A stretch of DNA of 64,000 nucleotides from Xanthobacteraceae bacterium 501b (GCA_000378025.1 KB899087.1:4335501-4399500), one strand, 5' to 3'; positions 9,471 through 18,061 are shown, counted from the stretch's first letter. Notes: generated from the letters alone by a model not told the origin. Numbers and translations: made by a program.

Positions 9471-10532
9471 ATGCTCGACACCCCTGCCACCGTCGCTCCG
9501 TTCCGCCTCACCAGCCTCGCCCATGGCGGCGGGTGCGGCTGCAAGCTGGCGCCCTCGGTGCTGCGCGAATTGCTGGCCGAGCAGCCTTCCAGCGCCGGCT
9601 TCACCCGGCTGCTGGTCGGCACCGAGACCGGCGACGACGCGGCGGTCTACCTTCTCGACGACGACACCTGCCTGATCGCCACCACCGATTTCTTCATGCC
9701 GATGGTGGACGACCCCTATGAGTTCGGCCGCATCGCCGCCACCAACGCCATTTCCGACGTCTACGCCATGGGCGGCAAGCCGCTGCTGGCGCTGGCCATT
9801 CTCGGCATGCCGCTCGGCAAGCTGGAGCCGGCGATGGTGCGCGAGATTCTGAAAGGTGGCGCCGCCATCGCCGCCGAGGCCGGCATTCCCGTGGCGGGCG
9901 GCCATTCCATCGATGCGCCGGAGCCGATCTACGGCCTCGCGGTGATCGGCACGGCGCGGCCGGAGCAGATCCGCAAGAACAGCACCGCCTTCGCCGGCGA
10001 CGTGCTGATCCTGACCAAGGCGCTGGGGGTGGGGGTCTATTCCGCGGCGTTCAAGAAGGAGAAGCTCTCGTCATCCGCCTATAACGAGATGATCGCCGCA
10101 ATGACGACGCTCAACCGCATCGGCACCGCGCTCGGCCGGGACGCGGCCGTGCACGCGGTGACCGATGTCACCGGCTTCGGCATCCTCGGCCACGGGTTGG
10201 AGGTGGCGCGGGGCTCGGGCCTTGCGCTGGAAATCGAGGCGGGCGCGCTGCCGCTGCTCACCGAGGCGCGCGCGCTGGCGCAGGCGGGCTTCATCACCGG
10301 CGCCTCGCACCGCAACTGGGCGAGCTATGGCGAGGGCGTGCGGCTACCCGAGGGAATCGCGGAAGCGGAGCGCCACCTTCTCACCGACCCGCAAACCTCC
10401 GGCGGGCTCTTGGTGGCGGTGGCGCCCGAGGCGGCCGAGCGGGTGCTGGGCGAAATCCGCGCCGCCGGTTCCTCCCGCGCCGCCATCATCGGGCGGGCGG
10501 TGGAGGGGGCGCCGTCGGTCACGGTGGTTTGA
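9471..10532 (+). CDS. selD: Selenide, water dikinase (selenophosphate synthase)
   Basis: Makes selenophosphate from selenide and ATP, the donor used by SelA. It is 353 residues, with the catalytic GCGCK motif (Cys22, Lys25) near the N-terminus; the catalytic position is Cys, not Sec. Further motifs are [40 protein letters not shown] and [13 protein letters not shown] 9471 is chosen over GTG 9447 because AGGAAG precedes it by 5-6 nt. It is followed by a probable terminator and then the lar genes. Confidence 0.96.
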   Translation: MLDTPATVAPFRLTSLAHGGGCGCKLAPSVLRELLAEQPSSAGFTRLLVGTETGDDAAVYLLDDDTCLIATTDFFMPMVDDPYEFGRIAATNAISDVYAMGGKPLLALAILGMPLGKLEPAMVREILKGGAAIAAEAGIPVAGGHSIDAPEPIYGLAVIGTARPEQIRKNSTAFAGDVLILTKALGVGVYSAAFKKEKLSSSAYNEMIAAMTTLNRIGTALGRDAAVHAVTDVTGFGILGHGLEVARGSGLALEIEAGALPLLTEARALAQAGFITGASHRNWASYGEGVRLPEGIAEAERHLLTDPQTSGGLLVAVAPEAAERVLGEIRAAGSSRAAIIGRAVEGAPSVTVV

Positions 10533-10574
10533 TCGGGCACGCGCGCGGCGCCAGCCCTTCGGGATGCCGGCAGA

Positions 10575-10625
10575 GCGCGGATCAGGCTTCGGCGGAAGCC
10601 CGCCTGACCCGTCGCGCGGCTTTTT
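10575..10625 (+). terminator. Probable rho-independent terminator of selD
   Basis: Nested stems GCGCG (10575-10579) / CGCGC (10613-10617) and TCAGGC (10582-10587) / GCCTGA (10602-10607), then GGC and five T residues at 10621-10625. It lies 42 nt after the selD stop. Confidence 0.55.
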
Positions 10626-10636
10626 GTTGTCGGCTT

Positions 10637-10691
10637 GCCGGTTTAAGACCGGCCTCCAGCGGGATATCCTCCCCCTCGACCGACCGGGAGG
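10637..10691 (+). promoter_or_regulatory. Two hairpins in the larA leader
   Basis: GCCGGT-TTAAG-ACCGGC (10637-10653) and CCTCCC...GGGAGG with a 12-nt loop (10668-10691) lie in the 100 nt before larA, whose ribosome site AAGGAG is at about 10718. The structure could be regulatory, but I do not recognise a known riboswitch. Confidence 0.3.
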
Positions 10692-10728
10692 GTGAGCCTC
10701 CTGCGGCGGACAACCTCAAGGAGCGGCC

Positions 10729-12036
10729 ATGTCTCACACGGGTCTCGAACTCGCCTTCGGTCGCGGTGCGCTGCACCTCACCTTGCCGCCGGGGGCCAAG
10801 CCGACCGTGCTGCGCAAGGCGGAACTGCCCAAGCTGCCGGACAATGTGGCCGCCATCCGCCACGCCTTCGAGCATCCCGTCGATTCGGCGCCGCTCGCCG
10901 AACTCGCCAAGGGCCGCAAGAGCGCCTGCATCCTCATCTGTGACATCACCCGCCCGGTGCCGAACCGGCTTTTCCTGCGGCCGATGATCGAAACACTGAT
11001 CGCTGCCGGCATTCCTGCCGATGCCATCACCGTGCTTGTCGCCACCGGCCTGCACCGGCCGAATGAGGGCGCGGAGCTGGCGGAACTGGTCGGCGACCCC
11101 TGGGTGCTGGAGACGGTGCGGGTGGAGAACCACTTCGCCCGCGACGAGGCCGCCCATGTCGATCTCGGGGCCACGTCGACGCGCGGAACGCCTGTCTTCA
11201 TTGACCGCCGCTTTGCGCAAGCCGATCTGCGCATCGCCACCGGGCTGGTCGAGCCGCATTTCATGGCCGGCTGGTCGGGCGGGCGCAAAGTGGTGGCGCC
11301 TGGAGTCGCCGGGCACCAGACCATCCGCACCTTCCATTCCGCCCGCTTCATGGAAGACCCGCTGGCGGTGCAGTGCAACCTTGTCGGCAACCCACTGCAC
11401 GAGGAGCAATTGGAGATCGTGCGCAAGCTTGGCGATGTCTACGCGCTGAACACGGTGCTGGACGAGGCGCGCGACCTGGTCTTCGTGTCCTTCGGCGAGA
11501 TCATCGCCAGCCATCTCGCCGCCGTGGCGTTCGTGGAGAGCTCGACCGTCATCGAGGCGCCGCGCCGCTACCACACGGTGGTGACATCTTCAGCCGGCTA
11601 TCCACTCGACAAGACCTATTATCAGACGGTGAAGGGCATGGTGACGCCGCTCGACATTCTGGAGCCCGGCGGCACGCTGATCATCGCCTCGGAATGTTCG
11701 GAAGGCTTTGGCAGCGAGGAGTTCCGCGCCGCGCAGGAGCGGCTGGTGGAACTGGGGCCGGAGCGGTTCCTCGCCACGCTCACCGCCAAGACTCTGGCCG
11801 ATGTCGACGAATGGCAAACCGAGATGCAGCTGAAGCCCATGCGGGTCGGGCGCATCCAACTCCACACCACGGGGCTGACCGAGGAGGAGCGGCGCATCAC
11901 TGCGGTGGAGATCGTCGCCGACATCAATGAGGCGATCGCGGCCAGCCTGCAGCGTTCCGGCGACAACGCGCTCGCCATCATTCCCGAGGGACCCTATGTG
12001 ATCCCGGTGTGCCGCGACCGACAGGCGGCGGCGTGA
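10729..12036 (+). CDS. larA: LarA-family nickel-dependent racemase
   Basis: Member of the LarA family, which interconverts lactate enantiomers or other 2-hydroxyacids by hydride transfer to a nickel-pincer nucleotide cofactor. It is 435 residues. Expected active-site residues are present: Asp72 and Arg75 (CDITRPVP), His109 (TGLHRP), His177 (EPHFMAGWSGG), Lys187, the cofactor-tether lysine (GGRKVVAPG), and His203 (TFHSAR). It is the first gene of larA-larC-larE-larB. The family contains enzymes for many 2-hydroxyacids, so lactate itself is not proven. Its stop overlaps the larC start (GTGA). Confidence 0.9.
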   Translation: MSHTGLELAFGRGALHLTLPPGAKPTVLRKAELPKLPDNVAAIRHAFEHPVDSAPLAELAKGRKSACILICDITRPVPNRLFLRPMIETLIAAGIPADAITVLVATGLHRPNEGAELAELVGDPWVLETVRVENHFARDEAAHVDLGATSTRGTPVFIDRRFAQADLRIATGLVEPHFMAGWSGGRKVVAPGVAGHQTIRTFHSARFMEDPLAVQCNLVGNPLHEEQLEIVRKLGDVYALNTVLDEARDLVFVSFGEIIASHLAAVAFVESSTVIEAPRRYHTVVTSSAGYPLDKTYYQTVKGMVTPLDILEPGGTLIIASECSEGFGSEEFRAAQERLVELGPERFLATLTAKTLADVDEWQTEMQLKPMRVGRIQLHTTGLTEEERRITAVEIVADINEAIAASLQRSGDNALAIIPEGPYVIPVCRDRQAAA

Positions 12037-13559
12037 GGCGCATCCATCTCGACGCGGTGGGCGGCGTTGCCGGCGACATGTTCGTCGCGGCGCTGCTGGA
12101 CGCCTTTCCGGACCTCACCCCCCGCGTGCTGGCGGATGCCCGTGCCGTGCTGCCGGAAGGAGCGGGCACGCCCGTGCTGCGCGAGGGGTTGAGCGGGGGC
12201 ATCGCCGTGCGCCGCTTCGGGCTGGAGGGTGAGGACGCCCATTCTCACGCTCACGCGCATTCCCACACGCACCCTGCCGACGCGGCCCGCTTCCTCAGGA
12301 CCGGGCTTGACCCGGCCACCCAGGCATCCACGGGAGTTCGGGCGGAGGGGCTGGGTCCCCGGGCCGAGCCCGGAGATGAGGGCCGTGATGGGGATGAGGG
12401 AGGGCATGAACACGTCCACCACGCCCATTCTCACACCCACAACGCTCACCCTCCTTCCGCCTGCATGGCCGGGCTTGACCCGGCCACCCAGACTTCGGCT
12501 GCGGTTCTCGTGGAAGCGCTGGTTCCCCGGGTCGAGCCCGGGGGTGAGGGGGGGTGTGAACACGCGCACGCGCCCCACCCCCACGCTCACTCCCACCCCC
12601 ACGCCGGCTCCTATCGCGACATGGTGGACCGCATCGAGGCCGCCTCGCTGAGCGCGGGGACGGCGGGCCATGCGGTGGCGATCCTCGCCCTTCTCGCCGA
12701 GGCGGAGGCCGCCATCCATCGCGTGCCGGTGGAGGAGGTGCATTTCCACGAAATCGCCGACTGGGATTCGCTGCTCGACGTGGTCGCCGCCGGCAGCCTT
12801 GCCGCCGCGCTGGAAGGGGCGGAGTGGACCGTATCCCCCCTGCCGCTGGGCGGCGGGCTGGTCAAGACCCAGCACGGGCTGCTGCCGGTGCCGGCGCCGG
12901 CGACCGCCGCCCTTCTTGCCGACTTCGACTGGCGCGACGATGGCATTGCCGGCGAGCGCGTGACCCCGACCGGCGCGGCGATCCTCAAACATCTGGCGCG
13001 CTGCGGGCGCCCGGCCGGCGGGCGGCTGGTGGTCTCCGGCACCGGGGCGGGCACGCGCGACCTGCCCGGCATGCCCAATATGCTGCGGGCGCTGGTGTTC
13101 GAGGAGACGCTGGCGGAAGCTGAGGTGCTGAGCGGCGATGTGGTGGCGGTGATCGAATGCGAGATCGACGACATGACCGGCGAGGAGATTGGCACCGCCA
13201 CCGAGCGGTTGAGGGCCGAGCCGGGCGTGCTCGATGTCAGCCTCAGTCATCGCTTCGGCAAGAAGGGGCGGCCGGTGGTGGCGCTGCGGCTGCTGGTGCG
13301 GCCGGACTGCATAGACGCGGTGGCGCGGGCCTGCTTCGCCCAGACTTCGACGCTGGGGGTGCGGCTGCGCGAGGAGCGGCGTTTGACACTGAAGCGCACG
13401 GCGGGCGAGAGCGCGGGGGTGGCGGTGAAGCGTGCGGCGCGCCCGGGCGGCGCCACGGTGAAGGCGGAGAGCGATGCGCTCACCGGCGATACGCTGGCGG
13501 CGCGGCGGGCGCTGAAGCAGCGGGCGGAGCGCGGCGACGCGGAGTGTGGCGATGCGTGA
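12033..13559 (+). CDS. larC: Nickel insertion protein LarC with His-rich insert, single-frame form
   Basis: CTP-dependent enzyme that inserts nickel into the pyridinium dithiocarboxylate cofactor. It is 508 residues from GTG 12033, which overlaps the larA stop. The N-terminal HLDAVGGVAGDMF motif and the C-terminal LarC2 domain (ECEIDDMTGEEIG) are in one frame; in Lactobacillus plantarum larC is made by a programmed frameshift. Residues about 69-192 form a large low-complexity insert with clusters such as HSHAHAHSHTH, likely for nickel binding. Within this insert two stretches (about 88-116 and 145-172, including GLDPATQ) are encoded by copies of an otherwise intergenic palindromic repeat. Translation continues through both. 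Confidence 0.9.
   Translation: MRRIHLDAVGGVAGDMFVAALLDAFPDLTPRVLADARAVLPEGAGTPVLREGLSGGIAVRRFGLEGEDAHSHAHAHSHTHPADAARFLRTGLDPATQASTGVRAEGLGPRAEPGDEGRDGDEGGHEHVHHAHSHTHNAHPPSACMAGLDPATQTSAAVLVEALVPRVEPGGEGGCEHAHAPHPHAHSHPHAGSYRDMVDRIEAASLSAGTAGHAVAILALLAEAEAAIHRVPVEEVHFHEIADWDSLLDVVAAGSLAAALEGAEWTVSPLPLGGGLVKTQHGLLPVPAPATAALLADFDWRDDGIAGERVTPTGAAILKHLARCGRPAGGRLVVSGTGAGTRDLPGMPNMLRALVFEETLAEAEVLSGDVVAVIECEIDDMTGEEIGTATERLRAEPGVLDVSLSHRFGKKGRPVVALRLLVRPDCIDAVARACFAQTSTLGVRLREERRLTLKRTAGESAGVAVKRAARPGGATVKAESDALTGDTLAARRALKQRAERGDAECGDA
12295..12380. repeat. REP-like palindrome embedded in larC, copy 1
   Basis: Left half CCGGGCTTGACCCGG and right half GGTCCCCGGGCCGAGCCCGG show the organisation of the CATGGCCGGGCTTG...CCCCGGG...GATGACG intergenic family seen at 39711-39800 and 45162-45255. 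It is in frame and encodes ...TGLDPATQ...GPRAEPGDE between His clusters. Confidence 0.75.
12465..12548. repeat. REP-like palindrome embedded in larC, copy 2
   Basis: ATGGCCGGGCTTGACCCGG followed about 40 nt later by GGTTCCCCGGGTCGAGCCCG. It is similar in sequence, length and reading frame to copy 1, and encodes MAGLDPATQ...VPRVEPGGE. The two copies are 170 nt apart, a multiple of 10 bp but not of 3, so copy 2 is read in a frame set by the sequence between them. Confidence 0.75.
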
Positions 13560-14361
13560 GGCGCAGCTTCATACGCCGCCCGCCCTTCGGCTTGCGCGCG
13601 TGCTGGACCGGTTTCCCGCACTGGCCGTGGCGGTGAGCGGCGGCGTCGATTCGCTCACTCTGGCCAGCTTCGCGCACGCCCATGGCCTGCCGCTCAGCGT
13701 GATTCATGCCGTTTCCCCCGCTGTGCCGTCGGAAGCGACGGCGCGGGTGCGAGAGCTGGCGGCGGCGCAGGGCTGGGCGCTGACCGTCACCGGGACCGGC
13801 GAGTTCGATGATCCGCGCTACCGCGACAACCCGGTGGACCGCTGCTATTTCTGCAAGACCAATCTCTATGACCGCATCGCCGGCCTGACCGAATGGCCGA
13901 TCGCGTCAGGCGCCAATCTCGACGATCTCGGCGACTACCGTCCCGGCCTGATCGCCGCCGCCGAGCGGCGGGTGGTGCATCCGCTCATCGAGGCAGAGAT
14001 GACCAAGGCCGATGTGCGCGCGCTCGCCCGCGCGCTCGGCCTCGGCGTGGTGGCCGAGCTGCCGGCGCAGCCCTGCCTCGCCAGCCGGGTCGAGACCGGC
14101 ATTGCCATCGACGCCGACGATCTCTCCTTTGTCGAGAGGGCCGAGCGCCAGCTCGCCGCCCTCACCGGCGGCGGCACGCTGCGCTGCCGCATCACCCATG
14201 AAGGCGTCGCGGTGGAACTGGGGCCCGAGGCGATGGGGATGGAGCGCGCGGTGGACGCGCTGATGGCGGGGCTGTGCGCCGGGGCGGGGCGGATCTATGC
14301 CGGCAGCCGCGCCTATCGCCGGGGCGCGATGTTCGTCGGCGCACCCGCCATGGGGGCCTGA
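13552..14361 (+). CDS. larE: ATP-dependent sulfur transferase LarE
   Basis: Adds sulfur to the LarB product to form the dithiocarboxylate of the nickel-pincer cofactor. It is 269 residues from ATG 13552, which GGAG precedes by 7 nt and which overlaps the larC stop by 8 nt. The PP-loop SGGVDS is at 29-34. Cys175 in PCLASR is the site equivalent to the sacrificial cysteine of L. plantarum LarE. A further pair, Cys98 and Cys101 (RCYFCK), gives three cysteines, a pattern reported for LarE proteins that use a [4Fe-4S] cluster instead of a sacrificial thiol; assigning this one to that class is inference. Confidence 0.93.
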   Translation: MREAQLHTPPALRLARVLDRFPALAVAVSGGVDSLTLASFAHAHGLPLSVIHAVSPAVPSEATARVRELAAAQGWALTVTGTGEFDDPRYRDNPVDRCYFCKTNLYDRIAGLTEWPIASGANLDDLGDYRPGLIAAAERRVVHPLIEAEMTKADVRALARALGLGVVAELPAQPCLASRVETGIAIDADDLSFVERAERQLAALTGGGTLRCRITHEGVAVELGPEAMGMERAVDALMAGLCAGAGRIYAGSRAYRRGAMFVGAPAMGA

Positions 14362-14364
14362 GCC

Positions 14365-15030
14365 GTGGATTTCACCTTCGACTGGAGCCGCGCGGTGCGC
14401 ACCGGCCTGCCTGAGGCGGTGCTGTGCAGCGCCAAGTCGCCGGCGCAGATCACCGAGATTCTGGCCGCCGCCCGGGCGCGCGGGGCACGGCTCTTGATGA
14501 CGCGCCTGGAGCCGGCTGCCTTCGCGGCGCTGGACGCGGCGGCGCGCGCCGGGCTCGACTATGACCCGCTCGCGCGCACTGCCGTGCTGGGCGGGAAGGT
14601 GGCGCTCGCGGACGCCCATGTGGCGGTGGTGGCGGCCGGCACTTCGGACCTGCCGGTGGCGCGCGAGGCGATGCAAACCCTCGCCTTCAACGGGCAGGGG
14701 GCGCTCCTCGTCGCCGATGTCGGCGTGGCCGGGCTCTGGCGCCTGATGGAACGGATCGAGCAAATCCGCGCCTGCCGGGTGGTGATCGCGGTGGCGGGGA
14801 TGGAGGGCGCGCTGTTCAGCGTGCTCGGCGGGCTGGTGAGTGCGCCCGTTATCGCGGTGCCGACATCGGTCGGCTATGGCGTCGCCGAGGGAGGCCGGGC
14901 CGCGCTCACCTCGGCGCTGGCGAGCTGCGCGCCGGGCGTGGTGACGGTAAACATCGACAATGGCTTCGGCGCGGCCTGCGCCGCGCTCAAGATGCTGGGC
15001 GCGGCTTTGCCGGCGAACGGGGAGCGGTGA
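14365..15030 (+). CDS. larB: LarB, nicotinic acid adenine dinucleotide carboxylase/hydrolase
   Basis: Carboxylates the pyridinium ring of NaAD and releases AMP, the first step of nickel-pincer cofactor synthesis. The 221-residue protein is related to PurE (AIR carboxylase). PurE-like motifs include VVAAGTSDLPVAREA, ADVGVAG, VAGMEGALFSVLGGL and PTSVGYG. It starts at GTG 14365, 3 nt after larE, and its stop overlaps the next start (TGATG). The gene order larA-larC-larE-larB completes cofactor synthesis except for nickel uptake, which is not present in the window. Confidence 0.92.
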   Translation: MDFTFDWSRAVRTGLPEAVLCSAKSPAQITEILAAARARGARLLMTRLEPAAFAALDAAARAGLDYDPLARTAVLGGKVALADAHVAVVAAGTSDLPVAREAMQTLAFNGQGALLVADVGVAGLWRLMERIEQIRACRVVIAVAGMEGALFSVLGGLVSAPVIAVPTSVGYGVAEGGRAALTSALASCAPGVVTVNIDNGFGAACAALKMLGAALPANGER

Positions 15031-16061
15031 TGGCGCGTGTTCTCGTCACTGGCGGCTCGGGCTTTATCGCCGCTTATGTGATCCTCGCTTTGCTGCGCGC
15101 AGGCCATGAGGTGCGCGCCACGCTGCGTGACATGGCGCGCGAGGACGAGACGCGCGCCCGTCTGGCGGTGGGCGGCGCCCTGCCGGGGGCGGCGCTGAGC
15201 TTCCACCGCGCCGACCTGCTCGACGATGGCGGCTGGGATGCGGCAATGGCGGGCTGCGAGTATGCTCTGCATGTGGCCTCGCCGGTGCCGGCGGGCCTGG
15301 TGGCGGATGATGAGGCCGCGCTGATCGCCGTGGCGCGCGAGGGCACGGTGCGGGTGTTGAAGGCGGCGCGGGCGGCGGGCGTGCGGCGGGTGGTCGTCAC
15401 CTCGTCCTTCGCGGCGGTGGGCTATGGCCATGCGCCGCGCACGGGCCCCTATGACGAGTGCGACTGGAGCGACCCTGACGGCGCTGATGTCGACGCCTAT
15501 ACGCGCTCCAAGACACTGGCGGAGCGGGCGGCGTGGGACTTCATCGCCGGCGGGGGCGCCGGCATGGAGCTGGCGACCGTGAACCCGGTGGTGGTGCTCG
15601 GCCCGGCGTTGGGGCCTGACATGTCGGCCTCGCTGGATCTGATACGGGCGCTGCTGGATGGCGCCATGCCGGCGACCCCGCGCATCTATCTCGGCCTGGT
15701 CGATGTGCGTGATGTCGCCGAGCTGCATCTCAGGGCGATGAGGGCGCCGGAAGCGGCGGGCGAGCGCTTCCTTGCTACGGCGGGCGCGGCGGTATCACTG
15801 CACGAGATGGCGAAGGTGTTGCGCGCGGGGCTCGGCCCGGCGGCGCGGCGTGTGCCGCGTTTCCAGCTGCCGGATGTGATGGTGCGCCTTGCCGCCCTCG
15901 CTTTGCCGATGGCGCGGATGGCGGTGCCTCGCCTCGGCATCCGCCGTAACGCCGCCAACGAAAAGGCCCGACGCGTGCTCGGCTGGTCGCCCCGAGCGCC
16001 GGAGGAGGCGATCCTCGCCACTGCGGAAAGCCTGATCCGGCTGGGGCTGGTGAAACCCTGA
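15030..16061 (+). CDS. NAD-dependent epimerase/dehydratase, dihydroflavonol-4-reductase type
   Basis: Extended short-chain dehydrogenase of 343 residues. The N-terminal nucleotide motif is VTGGSGFIAAYV (about 6-17). The catalytic set is Ser125 (VTSSFAAVGYG), Tyr157 and Lys161 (YTRSK). Family members reduce aldehydes or ketones next to hydroxy groups; the substrate is unknown here. The ATG overlaps the larB stop by 1 nt, so it is translated as the fifth gene of the lar operon. This makes a hydroxy-carbonyl compound related to the LarA substrate a reasonable guess. It converges with aguA, with only 3 nt between the stops. Confidence 0.85.
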   Translation: MARVLVTGGSGFIAAYVILALLRAGHEVRATLRDMAREDETRARLAVGGALPGAALSFHRADLLDDGGWDAAMAGCEYALHVASPVPAGLVADDEAALIAVAREGTVRVLKAARAAGVRRVVVTSSFAAVGYGHAPRTGPYDECDWSDPDGADVDAYTRSKTLAERAAWDFIAGGGAGMELATVNPVVVLGPALGPDMSASLDLIRALLDGAMPATPRIYLGLVDVRDVAELHLRAMRAPEAAGERFLATAGAAVSLHEMAKVLRAGLGPAARRVPRFQLPDVMVRLAALALPMARMAVPRLGIRRNAANEKARRVLGWSPRAPEEAILATAESLIRLGLVKP

Positions 16062-16064
16062 GCG

Positions 16065-17156
16065 TCAGCCCGGCGTGCCCAGCGGTTGCTGCTGGGTGAT
16101 GCAGTGGATGTTGCCGCCGCCGAGGATGACCTCATGCGTTGGCACGCCCACCACCTCGCGTTCCGGGAACAGGCGGGCGAGGATGTCCCGCGCCGCGCCG
16201 TCCTGCGCCGGGTCGAGCAGCGGCATCAGCACGAAGCCGTTGCCGAGGTAGAAATTGGCATAGGAGGCGCCGAGCCGCTCGCCCGGCCGCCGCGACATGG
16301 TGCCGGGTTCGGTGCCGAGGTCGAGCGCTTCCTCAGCAGTCCGAAACAGCGGGCCGGGCAGCGGCAGGGTGACGATCTCAAGCGCGCGCCCCCGGGGGTC
16401 GGTCATCGTCGACAGGCGCTCGCGCGCATCCTTCGAGATGAGATATTGCGGGTCGAGCGGGTCCTCGCAACCGGTCAGCGCCACCACGCCGGGCCGGATG
16501 AAGCAGGCGAGATTGTCGATATGGCCTGAGGTTTCGTCGTCGACGAGGCCGGCGCCGAGCCACAGCACCTTGGAGACGCCGAGATAATCCTTCAGATGCT
16601 GCTCGATTTCCTCCCGCGAGAGGCCGGGGTTGCGGTTGGGGTTGAGCAGGCACTCCTCAGTGGTGAGCACCGTGCCCTCGCCATCGACATGGATCGAGCC
16701 GCCTTCCAGAACAATCGGCGCAGCGTAGCGGGGCGCGCGCTCGATCTCCAGCATCTTGGCGGCGATCGCTTCGTCCTGGTCATACGGGCTGTAGAGCCCG
16801 CCCCAGGCATTGAAGCCCCAATCAACGCCGCGCAGCCGGCCGGCCGAATCGGTGAGGAAGGTGGCGCCGCAGTCGCGGCACCAGGAATCATCGGAGGTCG
16901 CCTCCACCACGCGCACCGAAGGCGGCAGGGCGGCGCGGGCATGGCGCCACTGGCGCGGGCTGGCCAGCATGGTGACGGGCTCGAAGCGGGCGATGGCGCT
17001 GGCCACGGCCACAAAAGCGTCCTGCGCCGGCTCGGCATCGGCGCGCCAATTGTCCGGCCGCTCCGGCCAAATCATCCAGGTGCCGGCATGCGGCTCCCAT
17101 TCGGCCGGCATGCGGAAGCCATCGGCGGCGGGAAGGGTGGTGAGGGTTTCGCTCAT
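16065..17156 (-). CDS. aguA: Agmatine deiminase
   Basis: Hydrolyses agmatine to N-carbamoylputrescine and ammonia. It is 363 residues, with the guanidine-modifying-enzyme motifs MPAEWEPHAGTWMIWP, DSWCRDCGATF (family DxWxRDxG-like), GGSIHVDGEGT, GHIDNLACF and the catalytic Cys352 in GGGNIHCITQQQP. The start overlaps the aguB stop by 1 nt (TGATG), so the two-step agmatine-to-putrescine pathway is translated as a unit. A peptidyl-arginine-deiminase-family enzyme with a different substrate is the alternative, but the partner gene argues for agmatine. Confidence 0.93.
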   Translation of the reverse strand: MSETLTTLPAADGFRMPAEWEPHAGTWMIWPERPDNWRADAEPAQDAFVAVASAIARFEPVTMLASPRQWRHARAALPPSVRVVEATSDDSWCRDCGATFLTDSAGRLRGVDWGFNAWGGLYSPYDQDEAIAAKMLEIERAPRYAAPIVLEGGSIHVDGEGTVLTTEECLLNPNRNPGLSREEIEQHLKDYLGVSKVLWLGAGLVDDETSGHIDNLACFIRPGVVALTGCEDPLDPQYLISKDARERLSTMTDPRGRALEIVTLPLPGPLFRTAEEALDLGTEPGTMSRRPGERLGASYANFYLGNGFVLMPLLDPAQDGAARDILARLFPEREVVGVPTHEVILGGGNIHCITQQQPLGTPG

Positions 17157-18061
17157 CAGATGCTCCGGTCGCTGGCGGAGGTGCGGGTCGGCGCCCGACC
17201 GTCGAGCGAGAGCAGGGGGCGATAGAGGTCCGGCCGGCGGTCGCGGAACACGCCCCAGCTCTGGCGCTGGCGGGCGATGCCGTCGAGATCGAAGGTTGCG
17301 GTGAGCACCGATTCGTCGTCACGCCCGGCTTCAGTGACCTTCTCGCCGGTGGGGCCGGCGATGAAGGAGGAACCGTAAAAGGTGATCGATGTGCCGTTGC
17401 GGCCCTCTTCCCGGCCGATGCGGTTGGAGGCGATGAGCGGCATGAGGTTGGCGCCGGCATGGCCCTGCATCACCCGCTGCCAGTGGCCGGCGGAATCCAG
17501 GCCCGAATCATGCGGCTCGGAGCCGATGGCGGTGGGGTAGAGCAGCACTTCGGCGCCGAGCAGCGCCATGGTGCGCGCGCATTCCGGGAACCACTGGTCC
17601 CAGCAGATGCCCACCCCGATGCGCCCGACCGCCGTGTCCCACACCCGGAAGCCGGTGTCGCCGGGAGAGAAATAGAACTTCTCGGTGTAGCCCGGCCCGT
17701 CCGGAATGTGGCTCTTGCGGTAGAGGCCAAGCACCTCACCATCGGCGTCGACCATGGCGAGGCTGTTGAAGGTGGCCTGCCCGGCGCGCTCGAAGAAAGA
17801 GACGGGCAGCACCACGCCCAGCTCCTTCGCCAGCCGGGCGAAATGAGCGATCAGGCGGTTGCCTTCAAAGGGCTTGGCGAGGTCGAGGAACTCGTGCAGC
17901 TGGTCCTGGCAGAAATAGGGGGTCTCGAAAAGCTCCTGCAGCAGGATGAGCTTTGCGCCGCGCCCGGCCGCCTCGCGCACGAGGGCTTCGGCACGGGCGA
18001 TATTGCCCTCGATATTCCAGTCGCAGCGCATCTGGGTGGCGGCGACGGTCAGGCTCCGCAT
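17156..18061 (-). CDS. aguB: N-carbamoylputrescine amidase
   Basis: Nitrilase-superfamily amidase that converts N-carbamoylputrescine to putrescine, CO2 and ammonia. It is 301 residues with the Glu-Lys-Cys triad visible: Glu43 (LLQELFE), Lys116 (YRKSHIP) and Cys153 (GICWDQWFPE). YTEKFYFSPGDTGF is characteristic of this subgroup. It is encoded just upstream of aguA with a 1-nt overlap, and 31 nt downstream of the DUF2794 gene on the same strand, which may therefore share its transcript. Confidence 0.95.
   Translation of the reverse strand: MRSLTVAATQMRCDWNIEGNIARAEALVREAAGRGAKLILLQELFETPYFCQDQLHEFLDLAKPFEGNRLIAHFARLAKELGVVLPVSFFERAGQATFNSLAMVDADGEVLGLYRKSHIPDGPGYTEKFYFSPGDTGFRVWDTAVGRIGVGICWDQWFPECARTMALLGAEVLLYPTAIGSEPHDSGLDSAGHWQRVMQGHAGANLMPLIASNRIGREEGRNGTSITFYGSSFIAGPTGEKVTEAGRDDESVLTATFDLDGIARQRQSWGVFRDRRPDLYRPLLSLDGRAPTRTSASDRSI

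Noticed and set aside
10533-10728. Possible tRNA-Sec (selC) in the spacer after selD
   Set aside because: The hairpins do not assemble into a tRNA: there is no TTC-type T arm, no UCA anticodon arm and no long variable arm in order.
12295-12548. Two spaced repeats in larC as a minimal CRISPR array
   Set aside because: Only two units of about 85 nt, internally palindromic, in frame, with no cas genes and with intergenic relatives elsewhere.
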